A DNA stretch of 64,000 nucleotides, from the NCBI GenBank assembly GCA_030770545.1, contig CM061104.1, forward strand, positions 14,331,001 to 14,395,000. The letters run 5' to 3'. The translations under genes were made by a program, and so were the position numbers. Below the pieces are notes generated by a model. It made no database searches. It was not told the origin of the DNA and saw only the letters and a list, made by a program, of their open reading frames with translations. Of the stretch, positions 24,541 through 36,120 are shown in pieces. The stretch comes from Macropodus opercularis. Lineage: Eukaryota; Chordata; Actinopteri; Anabantiformes; Osphronemidae. Within the stretch, counting starts at the first letter, position 1, and every line of letters starts with the position of its first letter.

Positions 24541-27000
24541 CATTAAAGGGGACACGTCATTGTTTACTGCCCAAATTATTCAGACTGTGTCCTGTTGGGG
24601 GAAGAGTAACAGAAATATCTAATGTTTGTTGTTGCCCTTTTAAACTGATTGCATAGTTGTTAATGTTTTAATTTATGTATTTATTTGATTTAAATCAATA
24701 ATACACAGAATGAAATACTAGACTTAAATTATTTCCACCTCTATTACTGTCATCATCACTACCAACCCTACATCATCACTAAAGTCAGGGTCATAATAAG
24801 GCATTTGGAGCAGCGATGGGTGATGTACCGTTATGCAGTTGGTCATATTCACACGTCTATTACTTATCATCATCAGTAGGTGGAGGTTAACAGCTTTAAA
24901 TCAGTTCACATTTTCTTCCTCAGAAACTTGTTTTAACTGTTCATTGAGTTTGATTATTTGTTGGAGCCTCTGGGTAAAACCTGACCGGGCCATTGAGGGA
25001 ATACTCTGTGTCAGGTCATATCAAACTGACACCTGCAAAACTAACAAAGGTGACTTTCCTCCCTAACATCTGACACGGTTTGCCTCTAAATTCATTAGCA
25101 TTATAACTCACACTGTCCACAAAGAGGCACTGTTGACCTAACTTTAACTAAAACCCAAACCAGAACAGCTCCGTTCAGCTTCGCTTGCCTGTGGAACCAT
25201 AAATAATACACGATAAGCCCCATAGATCAGAACAACACAGTAACAGATGGCATGCATGTGTGTTGCATGCTCCCCTTTTATCTAGCATCACTTTATCCCT
25301 TTATCTTTAGCCTCTCTCCAGGGAGGAGGGGCCTGAAGAAACCACCGCAACTATACAACTGTAATGCATTGTTGGTTTGCTTTGGAAACACTAATCTCTT
25401 GAAGATCAAGTAAAAATGCCAGTGACAAGCATAAACAATATTTTGACAGGTGTTGTTCCACTGTTATGTCACTGAGAAAGTTTATTGTCTACTGTCTGAC
25501 CTAGACGGTAGCGGGCCTTTATTTGGAACATAAAGGTTTGCAACCAAAGAATTTACATCCTTTCTTCAGTCATGTAACAATCAACCTCGTTAAAGGTAGG
25601 CATGCCTACTCCCAAAACACAATTTAAGATAATATTATGCTCCAATTATTAATATTTGCTCCAAGAAAAGGACTGTGAATGTAACCCAGAAGATGATCCC
25701 TGTGGTTCTGTTTGTCTGGTTTTATGCTCTGTGTCTTAGTTTTATTTTAATCAATCTTTTCTTTTGTACTGATTAGATCAAACCTAAGCTGTCTGGGCAG
25801 ATGGACGCTGATTTCAACCCAATCCGACTCTATCCCATTTAGTACTTTAGGTTCTCAGATGTTTACTTGAGTATTACGATTTTTGACTTCTTTCATAACT
25901 TCTGATGTTTGTGCTTTTGTAGCTGAGGCTTGTGTGAACTGTATTTGTTAAAAAAAGGGATTCTTGGCATCGTGTCACCAAAAGCAATAAAGTCTTGCTT
26001 CGGAGGCCGGAGTGGTGAAGCTGGTTGTCACAGCAGAGGCCAAGCGACCCTATGGTACAAGTACAAACATGGAAGTGCATCTTGGCAGTGGCCAGCCGCA
26101 ACACAGGCGTTATAGTAACCGGAGCAGCCAATGTTTGTGTTACATAACACACTGCCAAGACAGTGACAATGATAGTCACTGAGTGGGCTGAAAGAGGAGG
26201 AGACTATCAAATCCCTGGGAGATGGAGAAATGTTCTGACCTACAGCTGGTGATAAGTGGGTAGCAAAGTACAGAATCAAGCTTTGTATGGTCCCAGCTGT
26301 TTTGTCTGGGAATAATAAATATATAGGTGGAAAGAAATGAGATGGATTTTATGAAAAGTGAGAGGAATATTAACTAAGATTGACTAAGATTTGCAATATT
26401 GTGTGTAATAAAACAGATACAGAAAGAACAGTGATATTGTGTAATAAAGGGGTCAACAAGCGGTAAGTTCAGCTATACCCTGTAATCCCAGTAAGAGTCG
26501 GGGATCACGAATACAGCTTGTTGGCCTATTCTGATCATTCCAGCATACCTGTTGATTAAACGAGGAATCCTACACTGTGTGGGGAATTCACTGACTCAGA
26601 TTGGCTGACAGGGTGAGAAAGAGAAGGAGGCATGGAAAGACAAGGGGGAGGAGGAGAGGGGAGCCAGGGGGAGTGGGTATTTGGGCACAAAGTGAATGAC
26701 AGCTGAGGAGAGGAGAGGGAGGAAAGATGGGTCAATGTGGCCTGGCTGACTGACAGATTGGAGACGGTGGGATGTTAACGTTGCAGCGGAGGAGAGAGAG
26801 GCACAGGCGGGGGGTGAGAGACGGAGAGGTTTGAAATACCTTGTAACTGGTTCACGCGTATTCACCAACATAACAGGCAGGAGGCAGGGAGGGAGAGTTG
26901 GCACAAGAGTAGGAAAAGAGAGGGAGAGCGTTCAGTGTGCATGTGTCTCCTGGGGGGAAAGCGCACAGTCAATGTCCAGGTCTCCAGTAAACATATAAGC
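24541..27000. other. Intergenic region between epn1 and the SBK kinase
   Basis: No gene found on either strand. A strand-asymmetric GA-rich tract covers about 26610-26930, just upstream of the kinase promoter. A hairpin at 26080-26160 is listed separately. Confidence 0.5.
26080..26160. ncRNA. Candidate 81-nt hairpin (miRNA-like, strand unknown)
   Basis: TCTTGGCAGTG at 26080-26090 pairs perfectly with CACTGCCAAGA at 26150-26160. After a 9 by 8 nt internal loop, AACACA (26100-26105) pairs with TGTGTT (26136-26141), leaving a loop of about 30 nt. Size and shape suit a pre-miRNA, although the large internal loop weakens that. On the minus strand the 5' arm begins TTGGCAGTGTG, containing the GGCAGUGU seed of the miR-34/449 family, but the rest does not match that family. 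Folding was done by eye. Confidence 0.3.
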
Positions 27001-27003
27001 AGC

Positions 27004-27186
27004 CTCTATATAGCCGCCGTGCTACTGCATGGAACCGAGAAGCAAAGGCAGCATTACCAGTTCAGTTATCTGTCTAGCTGAGAACGCACAGCAGACCTCC
27101 TGCCTGACAGCAGCCTGCCAGGAGTTGGGCTTCATCTGTACATGAAAAGATTCAAGACGAAGTGACCAGAGAACAGCCAGCGCACC
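27004..27186 (+). promoter_or_regulatory. TATA box and leader of the SBK kinase gene
   Basis: A TATA-like CTCTATATAGC lies at about 27004-27014, some 175 bp before the start codon, with a GA-rich tract upstream. This suggests a short 5'UTR of roughly 150 nt. The context before ATG is GCGCACC, a reasonable Kozak sequence. Confidence 0.4.
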
Positions 27187-30178
27187 ATGACAGTGAGTAC
27201 TGCACCTCGTGAATCCGCCACGAAAGCATGACATGGTCATAAAAGTCACGACTTTGTGCAGCGGAACAAAAATAATGGCAACAATACTATTTATTGCGTC
27301 CATGTGCAATTAAACTGTATCATGGCTTATCATGCAGGCATGGCACACATGTATTAATGGCTTTTTATTACAAACCGCTCGGAGGCTCCAAAGGGTTTGT
27401 ACACAATGCTGTTGAAAGGATTTTAAGCTCGTCATGCTGAGCACTTCAGACTTCAAGAGGCTCAGAGATCACTTGTTGCTTTGGCCAAGGGTAATTAACT
27501 AATACAGCTTTAATAAATTCTCACTATATGGACATGGAAAAAATCTGGATGCTTCCTATAATTCCTTCCTGTTTTTGACAAACAAGACACGAATGAGCCG
27601 AAACCATTAAATCATTAAACCTAAATGAGGATTTTAAAAGACATTCTCAAAATGTAATAAATGATGTATTCCTGTCATTACAGCATGAGTGGAACGAAGA
27701 GCAGCCGACTAATGCAACAATATGATATAATCATAAATTGTGTTAACATGTCTGTGAATGAAACTCTAGTATGTTATGAACTAAGGGATTTATTAAGGAG
27801 CTTTAAGTTCAAAACTGTGAAATCTTTTAGATTTAGAACATCCCAGACATCTTCCTATTTTATCTTCTTCGTCAACGTGCATGTAAACTGCAACGGTACT
27901 ATAGCCACAGGGTTTCCACTCGAAGTGTTCACTCTACAGTATATTTCCATGTTCTGTGAGTTTTATTGGACGTACAGGTGGAGTCTATGTACCACTGAAC
28001 CTGACATTGATTGTACAGACAAACAGACAGAAGATAGAGCCCCAGCATCTCCAGACTGGCTTAAACCTGAAGTCAAGCAGTAAGTGCGCTCAGTCCGTTT
28101 TGTGTTCTACTCCAAGGATTTGTGTGTGTGTTTTCCGCAGACTGCAGCAGCTCAGGAGCTTGATGAGCTAGCGTACCTGTCAGCGCAGTCAATGCCAAGC
28201 CTCAAAGTATCCGAACACTTCAAGATGGTGAAGCTCCTGGGAGAGGGATCCTACGGAAAAGTCATGCTGGCTGTGCACAGAAAGAGAGGTGAGTGCAGAA
28301 CTTCGAATTAAATGAATGAAATGTTCTGATCCGTTCTGACCCTGTCAAAACCACAGTAGCAAACAGGAAATAGGTTAAATGGGTGGAACAGATTAAATAG
28401 TTCAACTCCACTACTGCAGATTTGTGTGAGCTCAGGTTTCCTATGCTCTGTGTTGCAACTTGAAGAGTGATGTGTGTTTTGATGGTGTTCATTAAGCTTT
28501 TACGCCTATGTTGTTGTAATGAAGTGCTTTGGGACATTTTCTGGGATAGAATTACAGCGAGTGAGGTATAGCTGTGAAACGCAGCCGCCCCTAAGGGGGA
28601 AGCTATATTTGTTCACCGTGTCAGTGATGAGCAGCCCTCACATTCCATTGTGATGGCAGTTGTTGTAGTTTTCAACACGTTTCATCTTTATTCCTCTCAG
28701 GAACTCCCATGGCTCTGAAGTTCTTCCCTCGCCAGTCCACCTCGCTCACCTCCTTCCTGCGTGAATACAACCTCTCCCTTTCTTACTGCACCCATCCTTC
28801 GCTCACTCGGGCTCTTGGCATCTTCTTTTCCACACCAACCTACTATGTGTTCGCCCAGCAGGCCGGTCTGCACGGTGACCTCTACAGTGTAATAGTGTCA
28901 GAGGTCAGTTTGTCTGGATTCTAGCATGAAATGTGTTTTTCATGTCTTGCATGTCATGTCCAGCTCAGTGTAAAATAGTTCTTCATCTACTCATAGCTCC
29001 TTCATGAAAATCACACCATGCTGTACGTGCTGCACGTCTGCAAGGTAGCTTTCTCAGTCACACATTAGTGGAAAACATAAGCGCTGACCCTTCTGCTTGA
29101 CACGCTTGATAGCAGCTCCCAGATCACTCTCTTCTGTGTTTGTGTCACTGCCAGAAACATAATGTACTGATAAGAGTAAGGGCACCCTGCTGTCGCTGCA
29201 TGACGAGAGAGTACATGAGGAAAAGCAGGGCTTTCCAGGAGCGTCACCAACCACTTGGGTGACGCAGATTCAGCTTGTCTTAGTGCCAGGCTCTAACACT
29301 CACTACTTACAGTGAAGCTAAACAGTACTGTAACTTAACACAGGTCATTTTTCACATTAGTCCAGATCTGATTTGGACGGTCTGTGTTTTAGGTCGGGGT
29401 GGATGAAGAGTGTGTTCAGAGGGTGATGTCACAGCTAAGTGGAGCCGTTACGCACCTTCACTCCCTGGGCTTCATCCACCGTGACATCAAACCGGAGAAC
29501 ATCTTTCTGTGTGACAGTTCCTGTCGCTGGGTCAAACTGGGTGACTTTGGCCTGGCCCGCGCCATCGGCTCCACTGTCCGAGCCGTCTGGTACGAGTCAC
29601 CCTTCTGCACACCTGAGGTGGAACCGGCAAAGGAGGCTGAGAAGAAGATGGAGAGGATGCAGCATGAGGGGACTGAAGAGGAGGTGGAGGACATTTGGAT
29701 AACGGTGGAGCCCTGCATTGACAGCTGGGCTCTTGGTGTACTCGTCTACTGCCTGCTAACTGGCTGCTTCCCCTGGGAGGAGAGCACGCATGATGACCGT
29801 GGCTACTGTAGGTTCAAGGAGTGGTTTGGTCGTGAGGCTGAAAAGGAGGAGAAAAACAGAGCTGGTGAGCGGTGGCTTGATGAGGACATGGACATTTACT
29901 CAGTCATGCAGGAAAAACACAGAGACAATCCTCCTCCCTCCCAGTTTGAGGGCCTCAGCCCACTAGTGATGACTCTTTTAAAAGAGCTGCTTCAGCCTGA
30001 CCCCAAACACAGAGGAAGCCCAGAGGAGATCCTGAGCTACCTGGGAGGGCCTTGGCTGCTGGAAACAGAGAAGGAGGCGCAGAGAAAGGCAGAGGAGGCA
30101 GAGAGGGAGGCCAGAAAAATCAGAGAGGGAGGAGGCGTGGAAGAAAAGCTGGTGAGGGAGGGAAGAGGGGAGAGATGA
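27187..30178 (+). CDS. SH3-binding-domain kinase family (SBK2/SBK3-like) Ser/Thr kinase
   Basis: Four coding exons join in frame to 380 residues: 27187-27192 (ATG ACA only), 28141-28288, 28701-28903 and 29393-30178. The kinase core is complete: glycine loop GEGSYGKV (36-43), lysine K58 in MALKFF, HRDIKPEN (148-155), DFG (170-172) and the DSWALGVL helix, so it should be catalytically active. The APE motif reads TPE (FCTPEVEP), followed by an acidic insert of about 30 residues before DSW. The C-terminus is a charged, probably coiled-coil tail (EAQRKAEEAEREARK). The MALKFF and HGDLYSVI regions resemble SBK2 and SBK3, neighbouring human genes at 19q13.42 expressed in heart. Which ortholog cannot be decided. 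AATAAA lies at 30492-30497. Confidence 0.85.
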
Positions 30179-30273
30179 GCTTCGTGTCGGTTAAATAGAT
30201 AAAAGGCGTGTTTTCAATGAACGTGTTGCTTATTTTCAAATGTACAGACTCTAAGAAGCTTATACAGGTGCAT

Positions 30274-30368
30274 CATTCATTCATTCATCTTCTACCGCTT
30301 CTTCCCCGTAGGGGTCGCAGGCGCGCTGGAGCCTATCCCAGCTGTCTATGGGCGAGAGGCAGGGTTGT
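30274..30368 (+). repeat. Common fish interspersed repeat fragment
   Basis: An ATTC tract is followed by CTTCTACCGCTTCTTCCCCG, GGGGTCGCAGGCGCGCTGGA and GCCTATCCCAGCTGTC. I recognise this block as part of a repeat scattered widely in percomorph genomes. It lies in the 3'UTR of the SBK kinase gene. Confidence 0.6.
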
Positions 30369-30499
30369 ATCGTTCATGTTTTTATAAATATCTCCACAAC
30401 TTGTAGCATACTATGTTTTTAATGAGGGTGTTCTACAGAAGAGTGGGCTTTGTTTGTATTATAATGGTTGTGAAATGTGTAATACAATTGTAATAAAGT

Positions 30500-33400
30500 T
30501 GTCATTGTGTTTATATAAGCCTATTACAACGTTTTAGCATTATTTACTGTCTACATTTGTTAATAAAAATATCTTCTGACTTTTGAATGAGGCACTTTGT
30601 TTCCTGTAGTAAACACTTTATGTTCTGTATTAAAGCAGCGTCTGCCCTTCACACCTGCAAACTCAGAGCATTGACATGATATGTTCCTGTCCACCATCGC
30701 TGCATCTGTTATTTTATCCAACGCTGACTATTGACCCTTCAGTAAACAGCGTTATAAATAATACAAATCCAGTAATTCAAAACTGATAAGGTATAAAGCC
30801 ACTAAAAGAGAGCAACCTTTGATGCAGTGCAGCGACAGGTGCTGCAGATCAGAAGAAGCACATCTAAAATTGGACTGAACAATACGACTTGATAGCGATA
30901 CGAGCATGGTCTTCTTCCAAGTTCTAGTTGTGTGATGAAACCCCAGGCAGCAGGTGAGACGTTACACATACCCTGCAGCTAAAATCACAAGAGTTATCAC
31001 GTGCATTGGTGTGAATTTATTTATTTATGGTGTTCAGGCACACAGAGATGTGTCACAGCACGTTGAAAAATCCCCTGAATTGCTCTCAGAGTGTGCCCAG
31101 TGCTTTGACTTTCCCATAGCAGTGTGTGCACGACATCTCAGTTTCAACCTGGAGCCGATCCCTGTTGGTAGCAGGCTGCTAATGTGCAGCAGGGGACAGT
31201 GTGTATGTCAGTAGTTCCAGTGCTAACCCCTGCTAAGGGCCACTCCACATGGATTTATAAATAGACCTCAGGCCCATCTATTTACACACTGTGCACATCA
31301 TCACCTCCCTCTGAAGATCTGTGCTCTGCAGCCCTGTAAATGCGACATTCGGCCCTGTAACAGCACAATCGAATGCCAGCTGCGACGTACCTTGTACATC
31401 ACCTCCATCTTCTTGATCTCCTTTTGGCTGTGACCTCCGTCCTGCTCACTTCTTGCCATTACCCTGTCACAGCCTTGTCCGACCCTTTCTCTGCAGCCTG
31501 GATGACCTCTCCCACCATTGCCTCACTCTCTGGGCTAACACGAAGAACCACAAACTACTTCTTCAGCTGGATCCAATTCCACAGTATGTTTACATTAAAA
31601 CAGGTATCAGGATGTACTGTTTTCTCAGAAACAAAGGAACGAGGCTCATGTGACACTTGGTTGGGGAATTAACCACAGCCTGACAAATGGAAACACATGG
31701 AGACAATACAGTGCCAACACAAAGATGCTGTTCGAGGTGTAAATCTGCTTGAGGTCCACGAGGACAAAGAGCAGGGATGATGAAAAAAACAAGTCAGCTA
31801 CATGCAGACTGCCTGTCGCTACAAATGTGCAATGGCAGAGGGATGCAGCTCATTTTACTGTAGCTCATAACCTCCAAGTCACGACAGGCCTTCAAATGTT
31901 TGTGAAGAGGAAAGACATACGCTCAAATCTAGAAACTCAAGAAGCTTGGATTTAGACTTGTAATGTCAGCAAGAGTCAAATGTCATCATTCAATAGTGTT
32001 GAATGAATGTAGTTTAAATCAGTAAATCAATCAGAGGGTTTTCCGTTTCTCTCAAAAGCATTTTTCATCTTGAGTCACAGTCACTGTACCTTAATGTAAT
32101 ATTTAAACAGAGGTAGATGAGGACATACCTGGAAAATAGGGATAGTTGTAACAGATACAGAAAACATATGTCATCTCACGATGATAAGAGCTGCAAAAAC
32201 AGACACCGATACACAAGCTGGATTGATGGTTGGAGTGGAGCAAATCAAGTATTCAAATGGGCCAACGTCTGAAACGTATCCCAGCCAAGGAAGCCATGCA
32301 CTTGCATCACTGTCCCCTATAATTTCACCCACACCCAACGTACAAGCTAATTGCTTAACCAGAAATGAGGGTGATTCACTTGAAACCTGCTGGAGATTCA
32401 CACTCACTGCTATGAGATACACTGTATATTATGCCTAACGCACCGAAGAGTTCAGTCGCTGCCTTCAGTGTGTGAAGGCTCGTGACACGGATGATACACA
32501 CCGGTGCGCAAAGAAGATATCAGCTGCCAGAAATGCGTAGAAGTAGAGGAAGGGAGGATTGTGTTGCAGCGAAAAGAATGCTGAAGAGAGAGAGAGAAAG
32601 TATTGCAGAGCTAGAATGCTGTCCAGCTAATAAACAAGTCCGGAGATTATAATGTGTTTACTATCTGGCATGTTTGCCTTGACTATCCTACGCTGCCTTC
32701 AGGCCGCTCCACCTACTGACTCCTTTTCTTGTTTGGTTCCTCTTTCCTCCCTCTTCGTTTTTTGCTCTCCTTTCCTGTCATGCAAGAGATGCGTGACCAG
32801 AGTTGCAGGTTGATGTGATTGATCGTCCCCTCGTTGGCTCCTCTGCTCTTCTCTTTTGCTTACACGGCCTCCATCTGTCAAGCTGTCATCGGCCTCACCC
32901 AGTCGACCTTGTTAGGGCCACCCCCGCACACACTCACTGTGGAGTCTATGTAGCCCCGATATGTCAAGGGGATGATGAGTGTCTCTCGCTTGAATTGACC
33001 AGGCCTAACATAGGTTTAGAGTCAGTGAGAGTTTTGTTGTTTGACTTCAGAGGCATGTGTAGCAATATTTATATTACATCTGTGGGAGCCAAGTCACGTT
33101 TCTCTGTCCATGCAGCTAAAACTGTCCCCAAACAGCATAATTTCGACACAATATGCAAATGTGATATTTGCATGTTAACTGATGCATGATTACTGATGTT
33201 AACTGGCCACCGCTCATTTTTCCTGTTGCTGATCATCTTTGTTATTTTCCGTGTGGCTTTGCCAAATCTGTGTATTTCGAAAAACTACCCTTCAAACATC
33301 CAAAGGGGAGTTAATGTCCTGTAGCCTGGGCCTACCAGTGGTTGCAGCCTAGTCGGGTCCGTGTGGAGAAGCTTTTTGTTTTTCTAAATATGACTTTTAG

Positions 33401-35134
33401 TCAAGTTTTGAGTTCATCATCTGTTAATAATACAAAAACTCACTCGCAGAGCAACTCACATAAATACATGATGTTTCAACCTCCTTATTCAGAGATACAT
33501 AACCATTCTGAAAAATGTGTGTGATTCTGTAGCATAATTCAAGATATTACATTTGCAATAAAAAAGATGCCATAATAGTCAAACCTGGAGCGAAAATTCT
33601 GTGAACTAAATTTGTGGAATAAATGAATAACTGTAGTGGGAATTTTCTCAGTGATCTATGAAATTGAACGTGGTCTGACTGACACACAGCAGAACTGCCT
33701 GAGGCCAAGGATCGTCTTTATGTGTGCACTGCTCCACCTGCTGGTATGAAATAAGCAACGCAAAAAGCCCTAGAAGCAACGTTTGGATGCCTCCAAGAGC
33801 ACTTTTGTGTCTACTTCCTTTTTCATGTTTTGCATTATAACACACACAAACTACTAAAACAAATTAATATACACATAGTACAGAATTTAGTAAGCATGTT
33901 CATAGTCATTTTAAAACCGGCGAGTTTAATGTTGGATTTAATTAACTTAACTGTGGAGACTGACACTGAGATGCAACTTGTTCAATAAAACGTCTGTTAA
34001 AGATGGCCACACATAAAATTACTCAAGGAGAAGGGTACTGCTGCATCGTAAATGTCCAGAGGGTTGAAGGGGAAAAAAGTCAGAAAATAATAAAGGGCAG
34101 GAAAACAGAGGGAGGAGGGAGAGCAGGGAGAAGGGAAGGAGGAGAAAGAGCAGAACAAAAAGTTTTCATAAAACCAAAGCATTTGTGGACGACAGCAAAG
34201 GTTGTGAGTATGAGCTAATGATGTTTTTTTTACAGGAGTAGCACATGTGCAAAGACACACCTGAGATGAACGGTAGCTCACGTCTAAACATACAAAGTAG
34301 CGGATGATCAAATGTATAAGTCAGTGCTTGGCTGGTTTCCAGATTAACTGAATTTAGTTTTGCATGGTGATGTGACATGTGATTGCATGAAGTGTGAAAA
34401 GTGAAAAAATGTCGCTCTCACACAAAACTCAGCAGAACAAAACAGGACAATCAAGAGTTGTCAATTCAGTAATTGATCATGTAGGACTCTGGGGTAATGT
34501 ATGCAGAAAAGACACAGCTTGTAATAAAGACATCACAGGTCATCATCTGCCGACGACCGTACAGTCTGAAAACAATAACATGTTCAGAAGGAAACTGAGG
34601 AAAGAATGCGACGTAATAGAGGAGGGGTGATGGGGGCTCAAACAGGGCACAAAAAACACATTCTTTTGAGAGAACTCATGTCTTGGACTCCAAAGCTACA
34701 CTGACACATCATGAGAGGAATGATGCAGGGCGGGAGAGGAGCGAAGGAAGTAAAGAGGAAACATAGGCAAACGCATTTTTGAAAAAAAGAAAACGTCTTT
34801 CCTTCAAAACTTCCCTTCAAACATTCCACTACCGGCGCTTTGATCCATAGTAGACAGACTGTTCCTCATCTGAATTGCATCAGGCACAATGACAACTTGT
34901 CTGATGCCCAAAACATGTGACTGCTCTCTGTGTGTTTTTAGCTGAAGCAAAACCTTTAGGAAAACATTGCAGGGCTCTGGAATCTTGGGAAAGTTTATAC
35001 GCAAGAGGATTAAAGGGAAAATAAAAAATCCTGCGTGAGGAAATCGAACAGTTCCACTCTGTGAAATCATCCTGACTCCTTTCCTCGTTCAGCTTCCTGC
35101 AGCTCGTAAAGCTCACCTCTTACAAGCAGAAGGA
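30500..35134. other. Intergenic region between the SBK kinase and mfap5
   Basis: About 4.6 kb with no gene I can support. It holds only short frames without family resemblance, scattered polyadenylation-like signals, and a GA-rich patch near 34050-34160. The mfap5 promoter must lie at its right end; no TATA box is obvious before 35135. Confidence 0.5.
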
Positions 35135-36031
35135 ATGGGCAGTCTTCCAGTGGTCCTGCTCCTCTGCAGTTTCCACGGTAACTCTGCCAAACACACAAAT
35201 CAAGTTGCCTAATTATGGTTGAGTTGCTACGTGTTTGTTTATATGCTGCGAAACACTCCCATCCCTTGGTTTCTGTTCCACAGCACTCACGGCTGCAGCC
35301 CAAGCCCAGCAGATAGGTAATGTTTCTCGTCTTCAAAGTCACACTGTATATCACGGATGTGGGTCAAGGGTAAGAAGCTTCCAAGTTGATCCTTTTCTGT
35401 CCCTTCCTTGCTGCTAGAGAGCTCTGAGGCACCTGCAGGCGCATTGCCAGACAGTGAGTGACCGCAAACTGGAGACGACATCTGACCTGTCGGGAGGCTC
35501 AGTGAATTGCTGGCAAAACATTTTGCATTCTCTGTCTTGACATGTTGATGGATTTCATTTTAAAATGACATGTCTTTTATCTCCTATCTCTGCAGGCTGC
35601 AGGGAGGAAATGTATCCTTGCACGAGGATGTACTCAGTTCACAAGCCTGTCAAGAGATGCATTGGAGGTCTTTGCTTCTACAGGTAACGAGTGGCCCCAG
35701 GTCAAACTTTGTCACGATAGCTGCAACACAACACATAATTTCACCCTGTATTTGGCACAGCCTGCTTCGTGTCTATGTGATCAACAAGGAGATCTGCACG
35801 AGGACAGTGTGCCAACAGGAGGAGTATCTGAAAGGTGAGCCTGGCTACGCGTAACAAGCACTGCGATGTTTGTGCGTGTGGCCACACATGAAGACATTTC
35901 TGTCTTTTCACGTTTCAGCTGAGCTGTGCAGAGAGTTGTCCGGGTGGCCCAGACGCATCAAGAGATCATCTAACGGGAAACGTTGCCGCAATCGCCGTAG
36001 CAACCCCAAAACCTGGGCAAACAAACCCTGA
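35135..36031 (+). CDS. mfap5: Microfibril-associated glycoprotein (MFAP5/MAGP-2)
   Basis: Six small exons join in frame to 128 residues: 35135-35177, 35284-35316, 35418-35453, 35596-35683, 35761-35834 and 35919-36031. A signal peptide (MGSLPVVLLLCSFHALTAAA) leads a secreted protein. The matrix-binding domain is clear: CREEMYPCTRMYSVHKP, KRCIGGLCFYSLLRVYVIN, KEICTRTVC, with the conserved cysteine pattern. It is followed by ELCRELSGWPRRIKRSS, which resembles the MFAP5 tail more than MFAP2. The protein coats fibrillin microfibrils in elastic matrix. It is shorter than human MFAP5 (173 residues): the acidic N-terminal stretch is reduced to about 15 residues and I see no RGD. aicda and necap1 are also close to MFAP5 in human. 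AATAAA at 36115-36120. Confidence 0.88.
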
Positions 36032-36120
36032 TGGGTCCAGGTGTGACCATCCAAGATTATGAAACACCTTAGAGACATAATACCTGTGGAAGTGTATAAA
36101 AACTGTCTAAACACAATAAA

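Noticed and set aside
26080..26160. Calling the hairpin a miR-34 or miR-187 gene
   Set aside because: Only the seed (miR-34) or a UGUGUUGC core (miR-187) agrees; the full mature sequences do not match.
25874..26279. Overlapping open frames on both strands around the hairpin
   Set aside because: Frames conflict, show no recognised motif, and lack convincing splice sites; reported only as a hairpin.
30500..35134. Several 60-130 codon frames between the SBK kinase and mfap5
   Set aside because: Short, without family resemblance, and lacking consistent splice signals.
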